64,000 nt of DNA from Rhizoclosmatium globosum (taxonomy: Eukaryota > Chytridiomycota > Chytridiomycetes > Chytridiales > Chytriomycetaceae), in the NCBI GenBank assembly GCA_002104985.1, contig MCGO01000154.1:25451-89450 (forward strand). The letters run 5' to 3'. Positions 46,001 to 55,640 of the stretch are shown in pieces; the first letter of the stretch is position 1; every line of letters begins with the position of its first letter. The notes under the pieces are model-generated. The model did no database searches. It was given only the letters and a program-made list of their open reading frames with translations, and was not told the DNA's origin. The position numbers and the translations under genes were made by a program.

Positions 46001-46510
46001 AGGCAGCATCCCTCAGTATCTTCTACAATTCGGGCTTTAGGTCTGATGGCTTCAAAGCAAGGAGACTATGCAGAAGCCAAGAAACTGTATGAGGAGTGTT
46101 TGCAAATTGAAGAGAAAGTGTATGGAACAAGGCAGCATCCTTCAGTTGCTGCTACAATTTATGCTTTGGGTAAAACTGCTTCTGACAAAGGAGACTATGC
46201 AGAAGCAAAGAAACTGTATAAGGAGTGCTTGAAAATCCAGGTGAACGTATATGGAACAAGGCAGCATCCCTCAGTTGCTTCTGCAATTTATGCTTTGGGT
46301 CAGATTGCTGCAAACCAAGGAGACTATGCAGAAGCCAAGAAACTGTATGCGGAGTGTTTGCAAATTCGTGTGAAAGTATATGGAACAAGGCAGCATCCAA
46401 CAGTTGCTTCTACAATTTATGCTTATGATGCTCTTAATATTGAAATTAAGCAAAATTTTTTCAACGGAAAGGCATCCACTAAAGAAACAAAGTCATGCAA
46501 TATCATGTAA
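43067..46510 (+). CDS. TIR / STAND-NTPase (NB-ARC-like) / TPR receptor-type protein
   Basis: NLR-type architecture. TIR domain (from residue 15 or so): HDVFISYRVSSEAQVAKWLA, FLDSNCLNKGEDWEQGFLNG with a Glu at the position of the NADase catalytic Glu, KLIIYLISAASLETL and, after an intron, ARLLPIFVGS. NTPase: Walker A GFPGMGKSSVAAKVA, Walker B YLLVIDNAD, DVLITSRH (sensor) and NGHALSVAQAGSFIKN. Then winged-helix-like sequence and ten 42-residue TPRs of the kinesin-light-chain type (GDYAEAKKLYEECLQI-VYGTRQHPSVASTIYALGQI, in parts), nearly identical at DNA level (126-bp period). Introns at about 43356 (donor GTGAGT), 43722 (donor GTAAGT) and 45107 (donor GTAAGT). The protein ends KSCNIM, a possible CaaX box. 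The ATG is at 43067. Known TIR-NB proteins act in immunity or self/non-self recognition; that is inference here. Confidence 0.85.
45160..46440 (+). repeat. 126-bp coding tandem repeats (TPR units)
   Basis: Ten in-frame copies of a 126-bp unit lie inside the TIR-STAND gene. Blocks such as GAAGCCAAGAAACTGTATGA recur almost unchanged, including at silent positions. That points to recent unit duplication or gene conversion rather than old repeats held by selection alone. Two units carry HEIGIALSLQG or HEIGMALSLQG in place of YALGQIAANQG. Confidence 0.9.
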
Positions 46511-47535
46511 TTTTGTTTGAATTCATGGTTTCTTTTTTAAGGTTTTTGTCAGGGTTATGCTATTGGATATATTAGAAGGATAAATTTATATGTGTAAAAT
46601 GACAAGGATTAGGGTATCTATACTGTTGGATTAGGGTGATTTTTTTTTTTTTGAACATTCTTTATTCCGTGGATACCAACAGAGTTTAGGTTCTATACTC
46701 TTGGGTTAGTTGGGTTAGACCCATGCTACCATGCTACAATGCTACCAATTCATGCTACCAAAAGCCCTCCTTTTGAGGTTTGAACCTGGAGCACTAACAT
46801 GATGTACCACGACGATTAACCACTGTACTAAATCCAATTTGCAAATTGACAAAAGACTTTTTGAGTAAGAGGTCCTTGCCTCGCTTTATTTAAGAATAAA
46901 ACAAATCACTGGTGTGCATTCCAAGTCCTTCCCCCAACAATACGGCTCTGGCCCGCCCAAATGGCATTTTATATACAATCCCTTCAATAAATCGACCCCT
47001 TCAACTCTTCCTTCCCCCATGTCTTCCCTCCCCCAGTGTACTTGTTCCTGGCCACTTGTTATTCCATTTCCTCCCCTCCTCCGTTTTCCTGCATTGCTTC
47101 CCACTCTAAGCTTCCATTGTCGAGTAGGGTTCTATACTGTTGGATTAGGGTGATTAGGATGAGTCACCTTCATCCTGCAGGACCGTAACCCACAGGACGC
47201 TGACCTTGCAGGACCGTAACCCACAGGACGCTGACCTTGCAGGACCGTAACCCACAGGACGCTAACGTTGTGTGCAGGGGCCGCTACCCTCTAGTGGGTT
47301 TGATCCCACCACCTCGCGAGCGGAAGCAGTGTTACATACCAACTAAGCCAAAAATGTTTATTCGAGAGATGGAAATCTACATCTGATGGCACATAGGCAC
47401 AGGAGGTGACACTTTAACAGGATGATATTTCAGTCACACTCTATGTATGGTGGTTAATTCAGAGAGTAAATTCAGAGAATATCAGTATGTTTATTTAATA
47501 TGCCATTGAATATGCCCACTTTCAGCAACATTACT
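46511..47535. other. Intergenic repeat cluster: LINE tail, tRNA-like pieces, 31-bp repeats
   Basis: 46640-46692 is a T-run followed by the same 40 bp as 61155-61194, the 3' tail of the LINE on the minus strand. GGATTAGGGTATC and GGATTAGGGTGA precede it. TCTATACTGTTGGATTAGGG recurs at about 46617 and 47131. At 46768-46840 and 47283-47352 (minus strand) there are tRNA-like stretches: TAGTACAGTGGTTAA with GGTTCAAACC, and TTAGTTGGTATGTAAC with GGGATCAAACCC. 47165-47265 holds three copies of a 31-bp unit starting AGGACCGTAACCCACAGGAC. No coding region is supported. Confidence 0.6.
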
Positions 47536-47841
47536 TCACTGTTGAACTGTATACTCAATTTTGGCTTTTGTACTTGAGTGCCTTCTCTTTGATCCACTTT
47601 GAGAAGCATCTTCAATTGTTCCCTGCAGAACTTGCATTTGCCTGAGTTGATCCAATGAGGCAGTGACTTGCTTCAATTTTTGCTCCAGCTCAGAGTTGCC
47701 ATGATTCACTGTGCCTATTTCCTCATGAAGGTCATGAATCTGCTCTGATTGCTCCTTCACAATGGCCTCCAGATGCTTAATGAAACGCAGGGCAGCCTGA
47801 TAGCCATCCATCAATGTGTCTCTATCAATTTCAATGATCAT
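47536..47841 (-). CDS. Small coiled-coil protein
   Basis: A 101-residue intronless frame. MIIEIDRDTLMDGYQAALRF opens it, then heptad-rich sequence (HLEAIVKEQSEQIHDLHEEI, ELEQKLKQVTASLDQLRQMQ) gives a predicted parallel coiled coil of about 60 residues. The tail is basic (GSKRRHSSTKAKIEY). No family is recognised. The start codon is only about 34 bp from the edge of the first minisatellite array, so any promoter must lie in or beyond the array. It may be an oligomerising partner of one of the neighbouring proteins; that is speculation. Confidence 0.5.
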   Translation of the reverse strand: MIIEIDRDTLMDGYQAALRFIKHLEAIVKEQSEQIHDLHEEIGTVNHGNSELEQKLKQVTASLDQLRQMQVLQGTIEDASQSGSKRRHSSTKAKIEYTVQQ

Positions 47842-47874
47842 TTTGGTGATTAAAAAAGTCTTTCCTCCCTCCTG

Positions 47875-48598
47875 TGTTACCGTCCTCCAACAGCGTCCTC
47901 CAGGTTACCGTCCTCCAACAGCGTCCTGTGTTACCGTCCTCCTACAGCGTCCTCCAACAGCGTCCTGTGTTACCGTCCTCCAACAGCGTCCTCCAACAGC
48001 GTCCTCCAACAGCGTCCTCCAGGTTACCGTCCTCCAACAGCGTCCTGTGTTACCGTCCTCCTACAGCGTCCTCCAACAGCGTCCTCCAGGTTACCGTCCT
48101 CCAACAGCGTCCTCCAACAGCGTCCTCCAGGTTACCGTCCTCCAACAGCGTCCTCCAACAGCGTCCTCCAGGTTACCGTCCTCCAACAGCGTCCTGTGTT
48201 ACCGTCCTCCTACAGCGTCCTCCAACAGCGTCCTGTGTTACCGTCCTCCACAGCGTCCTCCAGGTTACCGTCCTCCAACAGCGTCCTCCAACAGCGTCCT
48301 CCAACAGCGTCCTCCAACAGCGTCCTCCAGGTTACCGTCCTCCAACAGCGTCCTGTGTTACCGTCCTCCTACAGCGTCCTCCAACAGCGTCCTCCAGGTT
48401 ACCGTCCTCCACAGCGTCCTCCAACAGCGTCCTCCAGGTTACCGTCCTCCAACAGCGTCCTCCAACAGCGTCCTCCAACAGCGTCCTCCAGGTTACCGTC
48501 CTCCAACAGCGTCCTGTGTTACCGTCCTCCTACAGCGTCCTCCAACAGCGTCCTGTGTTACCGTCCTCCAACAGCGTCCTCCAGGTTACTGTCCTCTG
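47875..48598. repeat. 13-bp minisatellite array 1
   Basis: A head-to-tail array of 13-bp units GTCCTCCAACAGC, GTCCTCCTACAGC and GTCCTGTGTTACC and 15-bp units GTCCTCCAGGTTACC in irregular order. All units begin GTCCT. There is no stop codon in any forward frame because the unit sequences avoid them, so long spurious open frames run across it. It lies immediately 5' of the small coiled-coil gene (minus strand) and 3' of the large unknown gene. Confidence 0.95.
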
Positions 48599-48731
48599 AT
48601 TCTGATTGCAGTCTGCAAAAAAGTTCTGCAATATTGTTTTGAATTTTTCTGCAACATGAGGAAAGGTTATCAAAAGTGTATTCTATTTCTGAAACTAAAA
48701 CACCGATACAAATTAAAGCAACACAAATAAA

Positions 48732-51700
48732 CTATACAACTACATTCTGTTTTGCGGACGGAAGATAAATTAAACCATTAGTTTTGGCATTATATGGTAT
48801 TCCTCTTCCATCAATATGATACATTCGCAGGAATTGCATTCTTCTTTCACCAGGCAAATTAAGATTAGAACATGCCCAAACTGCATGATTGGGATCAAGG
48901 TCACCACATGGCAACACCTCAAATCTTTTCCTTGCTTCAGCAACAAGCTTATTCTTCAATGTCTCCTTGGCTGAATTGGCCTCATTTCTGCTACCATAAA
49001 TAATGATAGATTGAAAAGAACGTAGTTGTTCCAGGAGTAATCCGAAGTACTTTGAATAACGTCCCAGTCTTGTTGATCTATTTGGTGGGGACTGAAAAAA
49101 GGAAGCCACTTCTTGTTCATCAAAATTGATAAATCTTGCCAACTTGTCGTCATAACATTTTACCCGATTTCCAAATATTCCCTTTACCAGGTGATAGGGG
49201 TAAGCATTTTTGTTGTCAATAATCAGTCTCAGAGCATCAACAGTCAGCATCTTCCGACTCTTTACTTGCTGCATATTTTCAGGAAACCGAATCATATTTT
49301 CAGGCAAATCTTCTATAAGACCATCAAAAAGCATGTCTATCATTTGAGTAACTAGTTCATCAACAGTCCGAGCATTTGGTGTTACAAGAATGTCTGTGAC
49401 CCTTGGCTGAGATTGTATTGTTCTGACAATATCCATAATATGTGCCACCCTATCAGGGGCAAATGACTGATGCAACACAGATTCAGGATTATTCTTTCCT
49501 TTGCTTTTCTTTTTCTTGGAATACTTGACAAGAGCGGCCTTGTCAACAAACTTGGGAACCAAACTCTTTGGCAATGGATCTCTGAATTCATCATTCAGAG
49601 ACTGTGGATTAGCCAAAATCTGAAGCAGGGGAAAGGCTTGATATGGTACACTCCCGAAAGCATGGACTTGTTGAGTAAAGTAATGGAGAGTGAACAAGTC
49701 AAAGTTGGGTGTGTAATAACCTCTTGGCTTTGAAACCAAACAAAGAAACTCTTTTTGGATGTAATTTGCTAATTCCATCCAGTATGGCTTTAGTCTAGAA
49801 TGGCGGGACTGCAAGGCATAAGCAACGTCAGCCAAACTCAAAAGTGCTTGCGATCGAATGTCAATGTACTGAATCAAGTCCTTTGTTCTTTCAACAATCA
49901 AAAGTGTAGATCTTGCAAGCCGATCAAACTGTTGGACCTTATTTTTAAAGTCCTGCAGGAATGCCGCAACAGCCCCTTCTTCACCTCTGACTTCACATCG
50001 CATCCCAAAACACATATCAACTGCCTTACGCAGATGGTTCTGGAAAGCTACAACTTTTTTACGAAGAGAATCAGAGTTGTTCATGATTTCCTCAACAGAT
50101 ATGCTGCTGAACCCATGTTTTGCGTCAACATGATCAATGGTCTGATACTTGAAACCAGAATAGATTATAACCTTGAAAACACCTTCATAAGCACAATTTT
50201 GAGTGGGGACAGCTTTCAATCCTCCAATGTGAACACAATCCAACATTATCTCTCTTTCAACAGAAAACCCCAAAGATGTGAGTAAAGCTTCCCAGTTACT
50301 GACAGGAGCAAGAGTAGTAATTCCCTCACTAGGATTTTGACTTTCAAACATCATGTTGATGGCACCATCAACAACTGTAAATCTAGTTCTTGGAGTTGAT
50401 GCAATACCTACAGCTGTATTTTTACGTTTATACATTGGATTTCCATCTCTCCATGCAGATGGGGGGCCCATATAAATTTCAGATGTGTACAAATCCTTTA
50501 CACCTTGATGAACACCAATGAACCGAAAATCACCCAATGCCGTCTTCAATTCTGCAATTCTTGGTATATTTTGTGTATTTAACAATCTCTTGAATTTTTC
50601 TGTAAATCCAGCAAGGTATTTTCCTTCAACAGTGACAGAAGGAAATCGAAGTCCAGGACGTCCAACCATTGCATTGATTTGAAGCCCATGAGAGTCATTT
50701 GAGACACGTTGTAAAGTTGCAAGGGAAGGATATCAGCAAGTACTGGTCTGATTCCATGATCCCAAAGAAGTGTTTGGAATTGAGACAGAGTAAAGTTTTC
50801 TGGGCACTTATTGTATGTGATATACAAGCGAAACCTCTCTCCCTCTCCTATTTGAAAATTTGGAATGTCTGCAAGATCCACTGGTTCCAAAATAGGTTGG
50901 CCACGTGCATCCACATCTCCAGTTGGTTGATCAATCATACAACCAAGCTAAACAGAAGTTCAGATAAGGTTGTTGAAACAACGTGCTCACCTTTTTGTCC
51001 AGAATATACTTGAAATCAGATTTGGGTAATAGCTTATACATTCCCTGGGGAAGTATATCTTCCAAGTTTCTAGTAACTGTGATATCTGAGTCAATATCAC
51101 AAGAGTAGTCAGATATGAGCTGTGCATGCAGTGCAGTGTTTCCCCATTTAACAATATGAGGAATCTTTCCAGTCACTAGCTCAATAAACTTTTTCATTTT
51201 AGGAGTTTGAGCATTAATAGAAATATCAATTTTTGATTTATCAGTTGTAGGCTTCAAGCCATGCCTTGTAAACATTTGCTTATGACTGTTGACAGCAGTT
51301 TCAAAGGACACAGAAGGGATTTGGGCTTGAGGAATGGATTCAACCAAGTTAACTATGGCCTGCTGTCTCCACTCCATATTGGGATGGAGGGAATCAATCA
51401 ATGTACCAATATTCGTAAGAATATGAGACTCCCACATTTCACTAATATCACTCTTTAGGAGAAGGTGTAAGCTTGCCAGCCATAGACTCTGAGTCTCATA
51501 GTTTCGGAATGAAAGAATGTCTTGGATGCAAAATATTTTAGAAGTATTAAGCCGGTAGGCTGTAAAAAAGTTCAATTAATATTGAGAATGTTCAACTGAA
51601 AACTTCACTGTTGGTGTCCTGCGCAGCATCATATACAAACAACAGCTCATCATCATCTTCTGAGGTGTTGGATGAGGAAGCACTGGAGTCACTGGACGAT

Positions 51701-51786
51701 TCAGACAATGAGTCAGTATCCGGGTCAATTGGAGGCCAATGAGCCATTTTGTGAAGGGTTTGAATGATTCTACTATGGAGAATCAA
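48732..51786 (-). CDS. Large protein of unknown family
   Basis: Read from the ATG at 51786 or the in-frame ATG 13 codons on. An acidic Ser-rich start (SLSESSSDSSASSSNTSEDD) is followed by an intron (donor GTTGAA, acceptor TTACAG) and YRLNTSKIFCIQDILSFRNY. A second intron (donor GTGAGC, acceptor GTTTAG) leads to LGCMIDQPTGDVDARGQPI. Near 50700 the frame ending DILPLQLYNVSQM must switch to one reading LQINAMVGRPGLRFPSVTVE. An intron with donor GTACTTG could do this, or there is an indel. From there 645 residues run open to 48732 (SAWRDGNPMYKRKN, LIVERTKDLIQYIDIRS, SIIIYGSRNEANSAKETLKN, ends SAKQNVVV). About 980 residues in all. No P-loop, RT, integrase or capsid signature was recognised. Confidence 0.6.
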
Positions 51787-51842
51787 GGCCTGTCTTTATA
51801 GTGTTTGTTTGGTGAATGACAATTCAAGTGACAATTTTGGCT

Positions 51843-52365
51843 GCGTCCTCTAATACCGTCCTCTAATACCGTCCTCTAATACCGTCCTCCAACAGCGTCC
51901 TGTGTTACTGTCCTCCAACAGCGTCCTGTTTACCGTCCCGACAGCGTCCTGTGTTACCGTCCTCTAACAGCGTCCGGTTACGTCCTCCACAGCGTCCTAC
52001 CTCCCAACAGCGTCCTGTGTTACCGTCCTCCAACAGCGTCCTGTGTTACCGTCCTCTAACAGCGTCCTTTTACCGTCCTCCAACAGCGTCCTCCCAACAG
52101 CGTCCTGTTACGTCTCCACAGCGTCCTGTGTTACCGTCCTCTAACAGCGTCCGTTACGTCCTCCACAGCGTCCTGTGTTACCGTCCTCAACAGCGTCCTG
52201 TGTTACCGTCCTCCAACAGCGTCCTCCAACAGCGTCCTCCAACAGCGTCCTGTTTTACTGTTCTCCGACAGCGTCCTGTGTTACCGTCCTCTAACAGCGT
52301 CCTGGTTACCGTCCTCCACAGCGTCCTGTGTTACCGTCCTTAACAGCGTCCTGTGTTACAGTCCT
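51843..52365. repeat. 13-bp minisatellite array 2
   Basis: Same unit family and same strand orientation as array 1, but more degraded. Many units have lost bases (GTCCGGTTAC, GTCTCCACAGC). It starts with CGTCCTCTAATAC units not seen elsewhere. It begins 57 bp upstream of the ATG of the large unknown gene (minus strand). Confidence 0.92.
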
Positions 52366-52764
52366 CTGAAAGCACCCTCCAAAAACAACAAAAAGAAACT
52401 GTGGTGTAAACCTAAGTTGTCTTCTTCTTTAAGCCTGATGTCTATCTCTCATAAAACCAATCTCACATCAATGTTTAGCAAAACCAAGCTTCCAAAAAAA
52501 TAGACTCAGACTTTGTGGAAAATATGGCATAATTTTGATTAAATTTCATCCAATGCATTTAGGGGTAATAGTTTAATATTCTTTTTCTGCAAAGATGGAG
52601 GTTTTTATTGTAGTGTACCTAAAACAATTTGAAGTAATTATATCTATTAATGCATTCTTTGTTTTTGGGTCCTGATTTTCTCTTTTTGGAAAAGGCGTCT
52701 CCAATTCATTGTCATCGGCTGCCTCAGCAGAGCTGCCCTCAATCAAGGAACTCTGGAAGTGGAT
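52366..52764. other. Intergenic, AT-rich
   Basis: No coding region, RNA gene or repeat is recognised between array 2 and the 141-bp repeats. Confidence 0.35.
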
Positions 52765-53250
52765 CTATAGTAAGTTCCTCCTGTTTCTATGCACATTCCC
52801 TTGAGCTGTTGGCAACATCTTTGCCTTCTTGCTTGTTTTGTTGTTGTCCAACTGAGGATGGCTCTCTTCCTGTACTGTACATAGGGAGCCTTCTCTGAAC
52901 TCATCCAAGGCTGCACTGTGCATGCTTTGGAAGGGTTTGCTGACAGCATGTAGAGAAGGTAAAGAGGCAGTGTTTCTTCTCAGCTTGTCCAACTGAGGAT
53001 GGCTCTCTTCCTGTACTGTACATAGGGAGCCTTCTCTGAACTCATCCAAGGCTGCACTGTGCATGCTTTGGAAGGGTTTGCTGACAGCATGTAGAGAAGG
53101 TAAAGAGGCAGTGTTTCTTCTCAGCTTGTCCAACTGAGGATGGCTCTCTTCCTGTACTGTACATAGGGAGCCTTCTCTGAACTCATCCAAGGCTGCACTG
53201 TGCATGCTTTGGAAGGGTTTGACATGATGTAGCTCTTGTCCAAAGGGCAT
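52765..53250 (-). repeat. 141-bp tandem repeat with an in-frame 47-residue repeat
   Basis: CCAACTGAGG occurs at 52848, 52989 and 53130, giving an exact 141-bp period over three copies. The minus strand is open across all of it from an ATG at 53250 (MPFGQELHHV). It reads three copies of a 47-residue unit with SMHSAALDEFREGSLCTVQE, SHPQLDKLRRNTASLPS and LHAV, then a basic tail. A 161-residue protein is possible, but with no family match and a repeated DNA origin I treat the coding status as open. It lies just upstream of the TET/JBP-like gene. Confidence 0.6.
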
Positions 53251-53346
53251 CCCTTATCTTTTTGAGCAACATCCTTGGCTCTTTCCTTATATCTTATTTT
53301 TCATTATGTCCGATTCACACTTGTATTGCGTTTATAGTTTAGATTA

Positions 53347-55042
53347 ATGCCAAAGGTAACGCGCCTTTCAAAGCTGGTTACCTCCAAGGCCAGTCACAAG
53401 AAAATGCAGAATATTGATGCCCAGGATTCTATCAAATCTACACAGCTAGTATGGTTATCTCTTACTTGTCTTCTTGTCTCCTGTTCTGCATTTTGACCTA
53501 TCTTTTCTTTTAAGACAAGCAATCTGTTTCAAGTTTATTCTCAAAGTGTGCCTTGTTCCTTGTCTGGCCCTTGTCCAACAACTCTAGGCAAATTTTCTGA
53601 AAATTTTGCCTCTGTTACAGATAAGGTATGAAAAGAACCCTAAAGTCTTGTTGTTGTTAAGGCAAATTATTACAGTGTGATTGCAGCAGTCCTTCCAAAC
53701 AAGCACATACACCTGATTCAGACAGTGAGGAAGAAGAAGATTTTTCTGATGACACTTTAGAAGAAGAGGTGTCTCCTTTTGTTTGGTCTTATGATTGTAA
53801 GTTTTAAATTTTTGGGGTCCCTTGCTTTGATTAATTTTTTTGGAAAAATGAGATATGATTCCTGTCTCTGAATGGACAGGTGCCCATCCTTTAAAGGATT
53901 GTAAAACACCAGAGTACCTTGAGAACAATGCTTCTTTTCCTCCTTCTCAAAAGCCTTGCCCAGAACGTAGGAAAACCCACAAAAACTTGGTCCAAACTAT
54001 CTTAAAGTATAAGGTGTTTTCTTCAAACTGCACACTTGCAGACATCAAAAGACGCAAGCTCCTCATTGGTCAGAAACCACCCCCTTTTGTGAATGACATT
54101 GCCAACTATATTGATCTGTCTGAAGGTGGAAATGTGTTCACCACAGATGGCCATTTACTTCTCTCTGTTATGCCATCTTTTCTGGACCATGTCTACTACA
54201 CAAAAGATTCTGCCACTCAAACCTATGGCAGAGGTTTTTTTCAGTTGGGGAATCAAGTATATCATGCTGAATCTGTGGCCCTTGGTGCTCTTATAGCATT
54301 AGCAGGATCGTTTAAGAAGCTCCCCCAGCCCAATGACATTCGCCATGATGGATATGCCCGTTTTGGTGGAGTGCTTCATTTAGGCTTGCGCTTTCCTCGT
54401 GGCCACTATTTTGCAGAAAAATATGATGGTGGTATTGTTCCTTCTGCCGATTGTTCAAGTTCTTATTCTAGAAAAGCATACAGTGCTTATCAAAGGAGTA
54501 TGGCTCCCATTCAGCAAGCAATTGGTCTCTTATACTCACTTCTGGCACCAAAGGCCTATGAACGGGACCAAAAAATTGTAAATTTTTACTCAAGAGCCAC
54601 AGGTCTCATTGAAGCAATCTCATGCAGCCGCACAACAAAACTCATGGTTGCCATTCCAATCTGTGACAATGTAACCGTTCATTTTGATGGAAAGGATGAT
54701 GGGCATAATGATACGTTAGCCCCAATGACTGTATTTGGCTATTTTGAAGGGGGGTGGTTGGTCTTCCCTGGTCTAATGGTCAAGGTGAAATATGTTTCTG
54801 GGACATATGTGCTCACCAGACCTCACTTTTTGGAACATTGTATCACAGAAATCACAGGTCCTAAAATGTTTGATGTAAATCATCCAATAGTCCAGCTATT
54901 TCACTCCCGTAATCAATCAAGAGACAAATGGATCAAAAATTACTGGACCATGACTGAAACAGAACTAAAAGAAAAAGGTCTTCGGTTTGGCCTTGTTCAC
55001 TACAACGAGAAGTTAGCAGCTACTCATGCAACCAAAAAATAA
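53347..55042 (+). CDS. TET/JBP-like 2-oxoglutarate/Fe(II) dioxygenase
   Basis: Four exons: MPKVTRLSKLVTSKASHKK at 53347, an exon with TSNLFQVYSQ, an acidic exon (SDSEEEEDFSDDTLEEEV), and the long one from YMIPVSEWTG. Intron donors are GTATGG, GTATGA and GTAAGT. The catalytic core is a double-stranded beta-helix. VTVHFDGKDDGHN supplies the H-x-D iron ligands. FGYFEGGWLVFPGL matches the family's G-x-F-x-GG-x-L-x-x-P, and RPHFLEHCITE gives the distal His. This spacing is that of fungal TET/JBP-type enzymes, many of which ride on DNA transposons and oxidise methylated bases. The 2OG-binding Arg is not obvious (LFHSRNQSRD is a candidate), so activity is uncertain. Basic and acidic N-terminal parts may bind DNA or partners. 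Confidence 0.7.
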
Positions 55043-55126
55043 AATGACTTTCTGAATATTATCATTTTATGCATTCATAATTGTGTTGTCTTTCAAGGGC
55101 AACGTATGTGAATTTCCTCCTATTTT

Positions 55127-55520
55127 ACTGTCCTCCAACAATGTCCTGTGATACTGTCCTCCAAGAGCGTCCTCCAACAGCATCCTCCAGGTTACTGTCC
55201 TCCAACAGCGTCCTCCGTTACCGTCCTCCAACAGCGTCCTCCTGTGTTACCGTCCTCCAACAGCGTCCTGTGTTACCGTCCTCTAACAGCGTCCTGTGTT
55301 ACCGTCCTCCAACAGCGTCCTGTGTTACCGTCCTCCAACAGCGTCCTGTGTTACCGTCCTCTACAGCGTCCTGTGTTACCGTCCTCCAACAGCGTCCTCC
55401 AACAGCGTCCTCCAACAGCGTCCTCCGTTACCGTCCTCCAACAGCGTCCTGTGTTACCGTCCTCCAACAGCGTCTTGTGTTACCGTCCTCCAACAGCGTC
55501 CTCCAACAGCAACCGATGCT
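55127..55520. repeat. 13-bp minisatellite array 3
   Basis: Same units and plus-strand orientation as arrays 1 and 2 (GTCCTCCAACAGC, GTCCTGTGTTACC). The edges are degraded (CAATGTCCTGTGATACTGTC at the left). It ends about 120 bp before the start codon of the H3-tail gene and starts about 85 bp after the stop of the dioxygenase gene. Confidence 0.93.
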
Positions 55521-55640
55521 ACTGTCCTTTTGACTCTGCAACATTCCTCTGTCCTATTCTATTTTTAATAACATGATTTGTTTTAAATCTACCGGCATTT
55601 ATTTGTCCTGTTTAAATTCAAGAGTTGAACACCAAATCCA

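Noticed and set aside
47816..48730. Long overlapping open frames across minisatellite array 1 (and similar ones over arrays 2-4)
   Set aside because: They exist in several frames only because the repeat units lack stops. Composition is repetitive Pro/Ser/Val/Leu, and there are no exon signals or family matches.
48732..51786. Argonaute/PIWI or viral capsid identity for the large orphan protein
   Set aside because: Considered because of size and context, but no catalytic DEDX/DDH residues, PAZ signature or capsid motif could be placed.
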